A stretch of DNA of 35,120 nt from Eubacteriales bacterium (GTDB taxonomy: Bacteria > Bacillota_A > Clostridia > Christensenellales > Aristaeellaceae). Positions 31,985 to 35,120 of the stretch are shown in pieces. Numbering within the stretch: position 1 is the first letter of the stretch; each line of letters opens with the position of its first letter. The position numbers and the translations under genes are program-made. The notes beneath the pieces were generated by a model that worked only from the letters and a program-made list of their open reading frames with translations, searched no databases and was not told the origin of the DNA. The DNA lies in the NCBI GenBank assembly GCA_029974035.1, contig JARKQG010000132.1, positions 1 to 35,120 on the forward strand, written 5' to 3'.

Positions 31985-33718
31985 TCAGACTCTGCCGTTA
32001 TGCAGATTGTGGTGACATTGCTCGCAGAGCACAATCGTCTTGCGCCTGCGTGCCAGCATAACCTGTTCCAGCATCGTCTTACCCTTGAGATCCTTCAGCC
32101 TGTGAACATGATGAACTTCGTAGCTTGCGTTGTCCGTACTGCCACAAAACTCGCATTGCTTTGCCAGCAGACGGCTTTCAAACGAACTTCTCGTTTTAAT
32201 CGTCTGGGGTACGGCGTGCGGAATTTCGTCCTTTGCGACTTTGGCTTTTTTGCTGTCTTGATATTTGGCGAAGTACATCCGCTTCGTACCCTTCTTGGTC
32301 TCATACGGAATGCACCAGCCGCCCCTTCCGTCTTTGTAATGCTCTCGCATTTTGGCGGTTGAGGATTTATGCTTGGAAGCCAGCGTCATCAGGCAGCTGT
32401 ATTCCATCAGATATGCAAAATAACCCAGCTTTACAAAGTTGCTTGCCATGCAGTAGTAATTGCAGATGCCTCGAAGTTCTGCGTTGTAAACCATCAGGAT
32501 TTCAAGGTCGGTCATCGTAACAAGGGCTCCCCGGTGTACGGGGCGTAGGGCTCCATTTGCCCATTTTGCGGCTTTTCGGTCAAACAGATATCTTTCAATC
32601 TTGTCGGTCAAAGGCACGTTCAACTCCACCTTATTGCTAAGGGTTCGGCAGCTGTATCCCTGACCTCCATTCTTGATCTGGCTGTTTCTGTGGACACGGA
32701 CATCATAACCGAGGAATCTCGCATACTCGGCGCTGTGGGTAATCAGTGTCTTTTCATCACTCAACTCCAGCTTGAGCTTATCGGACAGGAAAGCCCTAAT
32801 CCGAGCTTTGATTTTTACACAATCCTCTTTGCTTCCGACTACACCTATAAGAAAGTCGTCCGCATAGCGTACATAGTTGATGCGTTTATCCGTCTGCGAT
32901 TTCGCAGGCAGGCGCAGCATCTGCGCACGCAATGCCTTCTGTTCCTGAAGAAGAGCCCGAATCCGCTCAGGGTCAGTTTCCTTCTTCAACAGTCGGCTGA
33001 TATGGTGTACTTTGCCCGCGACATGTGTGTATTCAGGGGTGAACACTCTGTCTTTGGGCTTATCAAAGCCAGCCTTCATATCCAACATGAACTTATCCAG
33101 CTCATGTAGGTAGATATTTGCGAGCAGAGGAGAGATGATCCCGCCTTGCGGCGTGCCGCTAAGGGTTCGGTTATATTTCCAATCCTCCAAATATCCGGCT
33201 TTCAGCATTTTATGGAGTAGTTGTGTGATTCTGGCGTCCTTTACCTTTCTGCCAATCAAATCCACCAATACGGTGTGGTCGATATGATCGAAGAAGCCTT
33301 TGATATCGCCTTCAACGAACCATCTGATACCCGGATAACCGTGCTTGATGTCTTTGAGCGCCGTATGACAACTCCGATTCGGACGAAAGCCGTGCGATGA
33401 AGGCAGGAATATCGGTTCATAAACCGCTTCCAGCACCATACGCAATGCCTCCTGTACCAGCTTGTCTGTGAACGTCGGGATACCCAGCGGGCGCAGCTTT
33501 CCATTCCGTTTGGGGATGTACGTTCTGCGCACGGGAGAAGGCGTATAGCTGCCATCTTTCAAAGACTGAATGATACGCTCTACCTTCTTTTCGCTGAATC
33601 CGTCTGCGGTATCATTGTTCACACCTCTGGTGGCCGCACCATTGTTGGCATACAGATTGCCATATGCGAGGTAGTAGATATCAGGTCGTAACAGATACCG
33701 GAAAAGCCTTGAGAACAT
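31985..33718 (-). CDS. ltrA: Group II intron reverse transcriptase/maturase
   Basis: A 577-residue multifunctional intron protein. It contains reverse-transcriptase blocks with K-L-R-P-L-G-I-P-T-F, S-H-G-F-R-P, G-D-I-K-G-F-F, S-G-T-P-Q-G-G and the catalytic R-Y-A-D-D (about 285-288). The maturase domain X follows (about 380-480), then a DNA-binding region and an HNH endonuclease with C-E-F-C (522), H-H (536) and C-E-Q-C-H-H (565). Lactococcal LtrA has about 20 further N-terminal residues before the matching V-F-T-R-L segment. Here the first ATG (33718) falls exactly at M-F-S-R-L and the IS630 begins 18 bases upstream. The frame stays open across the junction (Y-K-K-N-K-E-E), so the insertion probably cut off the native start. 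AAGGAGG lies just 2 bases before the ATG. Confidence 0.9.
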   Translation of the reverse strand: MFSRLFRYLLRPDIYYLAYGNLYANNGAATRGVNNDTADGFSEKKVERIIQSLKDGSYTPSPVRRTYIPKRNGKLRPLGIPTFTDKLVQEALRMVLEAVYEPIFLPSSHGFRPNRSCHTALKDIKHGYPGIRWFVEGDIKGFFDHIDHTVLVDLIGRKVKDARITQLLHKMLKAGYLEDWKYNRTLSGTPQGGIISPLLANIYLHELDKFMLDMKAGFDKPKDRVFTPEYTHVAGKVHHISRLLKKETDPERIRALLQEQKALRAQMLRLPAKSQTDKRINYVRYADDFLIGVVGSKEDCVKIKARIRAFLSDKLKLELSDEKTLITHSAEYARFLGYDVRVHRNSQIKNGGQGYSCRTLSNKVELNVPLTDKIERYLFDRKAAKWANGALRPVHRGALVTMTDLEILMVYNAELRGICNYYCMASNFVKLGYFAYLMEYSCLMTLASKHKSSTAKMREHYKDGRGGWCIPYETKKGTKRMYFAKYQDSKKAKVAKDEIPHAVPQTIKTRSSFESRLLAKQCEFCGSTDNASYEVHHVHRLKDLKGKTMLEQVMLARRRKTIVLCEQCHHNLHNGRV

Positions 33719-33804
33719 TTCCTCCTTGTTCTTCTTATAGCGTTTCCCAAAAAAGCAGGCAGCGCTTGACAAGGGTGAGAAAATAGGATAGAGGCGAAAG
33801 AGAA

Positions 33805-34245
33805 ATGAGAATGTTGCATAACGAAGCGCGGGAACTGGCGGTGGAAGCATACAAGGCAACGCATGATGCGAAGGCAGTTGCGAGGGATTTTCAAATCAGC
33901 AAGTGGACCGTGTATCATATGGCGGAGAGGAAACGAGCCACGGGTTCTGTCGCGCTCCGACTGCATAACCGCGGGCGAAAATCTGTTGTCAGCCCTAAAG
34001 AGAGACAACAGATTCGTGAATCCATTGAGAAGCAACCGGATCTGACATTAGCCGAGATCAAGGAAAAGCTCCAACTTTCGGCCAGTATTGCCACCATTCA
34101 AAGGGTCGTGGTTGCACTGGGATTCAGGATAAAGAAGAAATCTCTTCATGCATCCGAACAGGAGCGTCCCCGATGTGCAGGACAAACGTACAGAGTGGAG
34201 AGAATCCCTGACGCCCGACATGGTCAATCACCTCGTCTTTCTTGA
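33805..34245 (+). CDS. IS630 transposase, N-terminal (DNA-binding) frame
   Basis: A 146-residue frame. It has an N-terminal helix-turn-helix (A-V-A-R-D-F-Q-I-S-K-W-T-V near residue 25), a linker N-R-G-R-K-S-V-V-S, and a second helix-turn-helix (L-T-L-A-E-I-K-E-K-L). It ends F-R-I-K-K-K-S-L-H-A-S-E-Q-E-R-P before leaving the family pattern. Homologous sequence continues as D-V-Q-D-K-R in the +1 frame at a CCCC run near 34170. So either a +1 ribosomal shift or an extra C separates it from the catalytic frame. Confidence 0.85.
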   Translation: MRMLHNEARELAVEAYKATHDAKAVARDFQISKWTVYHMAERKRATGSVALRLHNRGRKSVVSPKERQQIRESIEKQPDLTLAEIKEKLQLSASIATIQRVVVALGFRIKKKSLHASEQERPRCAGQTYRVERIPDARHGQSPRLS

Positions 34246-34744
34246 TGAAAGCGGCGTCAACATTGACTTGACGCGGCGATACGGTCGTGCGCGGTCAAAC
34301 TGCCGGGTTGTCGATTCGACACCATTGAATACGCCGCGCACGCAAACGGTGCTTGCGGCGATTCGAGTGGATGGCACAATCATTCCAACCACCTATGAAG
34401 GCGGAACGACTGGGGATGTTTTTGTCAATTACCTGAAAGACACGTTGCTGCCCGCGCTGAGGCCGGGAGACATCATTATCATGGACAACTTGAGATCACA
34501 TCATGTTGCGAGGGTTGCTCAGGTGCTCGCTGACAGCGGCCATGAGGCACTGTATCTGCCACCTTATAGTCCGGACTTGAATCCCATTGAGATGCTATGG
34601 TCAAAACTAAAAGCTATCTTGCGCAAATGGAAGGTCCGTGTTTACGCCCTTCTTCCGAAAATGATCCTCAAAGCCCTCGCCTTGGTCTCCGTTAAGGACT
34701 GTCGAGACTGGTTCGCCAAAGATGGTTATTGCCCGTTATTTTGA
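34148..34744 (+). CDS. IS630 transposase, DDE catalytic frame
   Basis: A 198-residue frame containing the complete DDE triad: F-L-D-E-S-G (Asp33), I-I-M-D-N-L (Asp113) and N-P-I-E-M-L-W (Glu148), with 34 residues between the last two as in the IS630/Tc1 group. The L-P-P-Y-S-P-D-L-N-P motif is intact. An ATG at 34148 could start it alone, but the family norm is one protein fused to the upstream frame, to which it overlaps by 98 bases. Confidence 0.85.
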   Translation: MHPNRSVPDVQDKRTEWRESLTPDMVNHLVFLDESGVNIDLTRRYGRARSNCRVVDSTPLNTPRTQTVLAAIRVDGTIIPTTYEGGTTGDVFVNYLKDTLLPALRPGDIIIMDNLRSHHVARVAQVLADSGHEALYLPPYSPDLNPIEMLWSKLKAILRKWKVRVYALLPKMILKALALVSVKDCRDWFAKDGYCPLF

Positions 34745-34755
34745 AAGTTGCTATA

Positions 34756-35120
34756 AGCACCGCTCTCCAGGTGTAAGACGAGCCCTTCCCCTTGCTTTCA
34801 GGGGAGGGGCTCAATTATGATAAGCCGTGTCTGCAACGTGGCGCAGACAGGCGTAAACAAACATCAGAGGGGCGTTGCCGTCCAAGAAGGCACCGGCGAC
34901 CCGCGTTCTGCGCCGGATGGGTCTATGTTAAAATAACGGACAGAAAGCGAAGCAGTAGCCGGCCGGAAATATTCAGCTTAAGGGGTTGACATGGAGCCTC
35001 TGGCGATGCGGAAGCCGGCCTTGCCGATAGCCTCGCACTGCCATCCGAATAGGCGGGTACTGGGCCGGCGCCCAGCTAGTACTCTATCCATTACAGAATG
35101 ACTGGATAAAGGGAGCGGAG
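34756..35120. other. Unassigned structured flank beyond the IS630
   Basis: No recognisable gene lies in these 365 bases. It holds a long hairpin at 34780-34812 and a second inverted repeat around 35056-35083 (GTACTGGGC with GCCCAG and GTAC). On the plus strand a 36-codon ORF begins at the ATG near 34991 and ends near 35098, but I do not recognise it. On the minus strand a GTGCG group II-like 5' start occurs at 35034-35038. That would leave only about 300 bases for domains I-III, so I do not accept it as the intron end. Confidence 0.35.
34780..34812. repeat. Two-tier hairpin next to the IS630
   Basis: GAGCCC (34780-34785) pairs with GGGCTC (34807-34812), and inside it TTCCCCT pairs with AGGGGA. 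It lies 25 bases from the IS630 end, on the side where the intron's 5' part would be. It may be an intron subdomain, or a terminator of unknown sequence beyond. Confidence 0.5.

Larger units (their letters stand above)
31870..33735 (-). mobile_element. Group II intron (Ll.LtrB-like), 3' portion
   Basis: The segment contains the maturase gene, domains V and VI, and a 3' end of the form C-T-A-C-T-C-T-A-C at 31870, all on the minus strand. Domains V and VI and the protein resemble the lactococcal Ll.LtrB intron. The 5' boundary is not certain. An IS630 element cuts in at 33736, and the 365 bases beyond it do not obviously show domains I-III, which usually need 450-600 bases. Either the intron's 5' end lies past the window or the copy is 5'-truncated. 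The block is AT-richer than its surroundings. It is inserted after the GH78 operon and disrupts no gene I can see. Confidence 0.8.
33738..34753 (+). mobile_element. IS630-family insertion sequence
   Basis: A 1016-bp element flanked by TA target duplications (33736-33737 and 34754-34755), as expected for IS630/Tc1-type transposition. The terminal inverted repeats begin TAGC and match at 16 of the first 24 positions, counting the flanking TA. It carries two overlapping transposase frames on the plus strand, opposite to the intron. It sits inside or at the edge of the group II intron, just before the maturase start. Confidence 0.85.

Noticed and set aside
29074..32034. A 986-codon minus-strand ORF opposite the rhamnosidase
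   Set aside because: It mirrors the codon structure of the GH78 gene, has no ribosome binding site or family features, and runs into non-coding sequence and the intron end.
35034..35038. GTGCG as the 5' end of the group II intron
   Set aside because: It would leave only about 300 bases for domains I-III and nothing after it resembles the lactococcal intron start; the pentamer is common by chance.

Overview
The window looks like a GC-rich Clostridia-type chromosome (Bacillota), possibly a gut Christensenellales-like lineage. This is inferred from the YesM/YesN-type two-component systems, ABC sugar importers with Gram-positive style signal peptides and AGGAGG ribosome binding sites, a ROK repressor, URO-D-fold proteins inside sugar operons, and an Ll.LtrB-like group II intron. 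Most genes are clearly GC-rich. The left edge (about 1-960) and the mobile block on the right (about 31.9-34.8 kb) are visibly AT-richer and look foreign.

Layout. (1) 1-1.5 kb is a decayed margin: a C-terminally truncated alpha/beta hydrolase, a short unrecognised ORF, and a DUF5107 gene fragment with an in-frame TAA. (2) 1.6-4.9 kb, minus strand: a complete four-gene dTDP-L-rhamnose pathway (rfbA-rfbC-rfbB-rfbD) with overlapping or abutting genes and a promoter near 4985-5012. (3) 5.0-5.3 kb: an IS481-type transposase tail and a perfect 24-bp-arm inverted repeat. (4) 5.3-11.5 kb, minus strand: ABC importer 1 (binding protein, permease, double ATPase) followed by two URO-D-superfamily proteins. 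(5) 11.7-12.9 kb: a ROK regulator with a strong intrinsic terminator. (6) 13.2-18.4 kb, minus strand: ABC importer 2 (binding protein, ATPase, two permeases) ending in a 6-phospho-3-hexuloisomerase-like SIS protein. (7) 18.5-21.9 kb, minus strand: a YesN/YesM-type pair likely to control importer 2. (8) 22.25-24.86 kb, plus strand: a second sensor/regulator pair, divergent from the first. (9) 24.98-31.78 kb, plus strand: ABC importer 3 of the oligosaccharide type (binding protein, two permeases, no ATPase), a third URO-D-fold protein and a GH78 alpha-L-rhamnosidase. (10) 31.87-35.12 kb: a group II intron 3' portion with an LtrA-like maturase, an IS630-family element inserted just upstream of the maturase start, then 365 bases of unassigned structured sequence.

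How it fits together. The 25-kb core is a carbohydrate-acquisition island with three importers, each beside its own regulator (ROK, two-component pair 1, two-component pair 2). Importer 3 plus GH78 probably takes up and trims rhamnosylated oligosaccharides. Importers 1 and 2 look like monosaccharide systems. The least explained theme is the three divergent URO-D-fold enzymes distributed over two sugar operons, with no haem or corrinoid partner genes in the window. All three importer operons carry a strong hairpin directly after the binding-protein gene, which probably sets a high binding-protein to membrane-component ratio.
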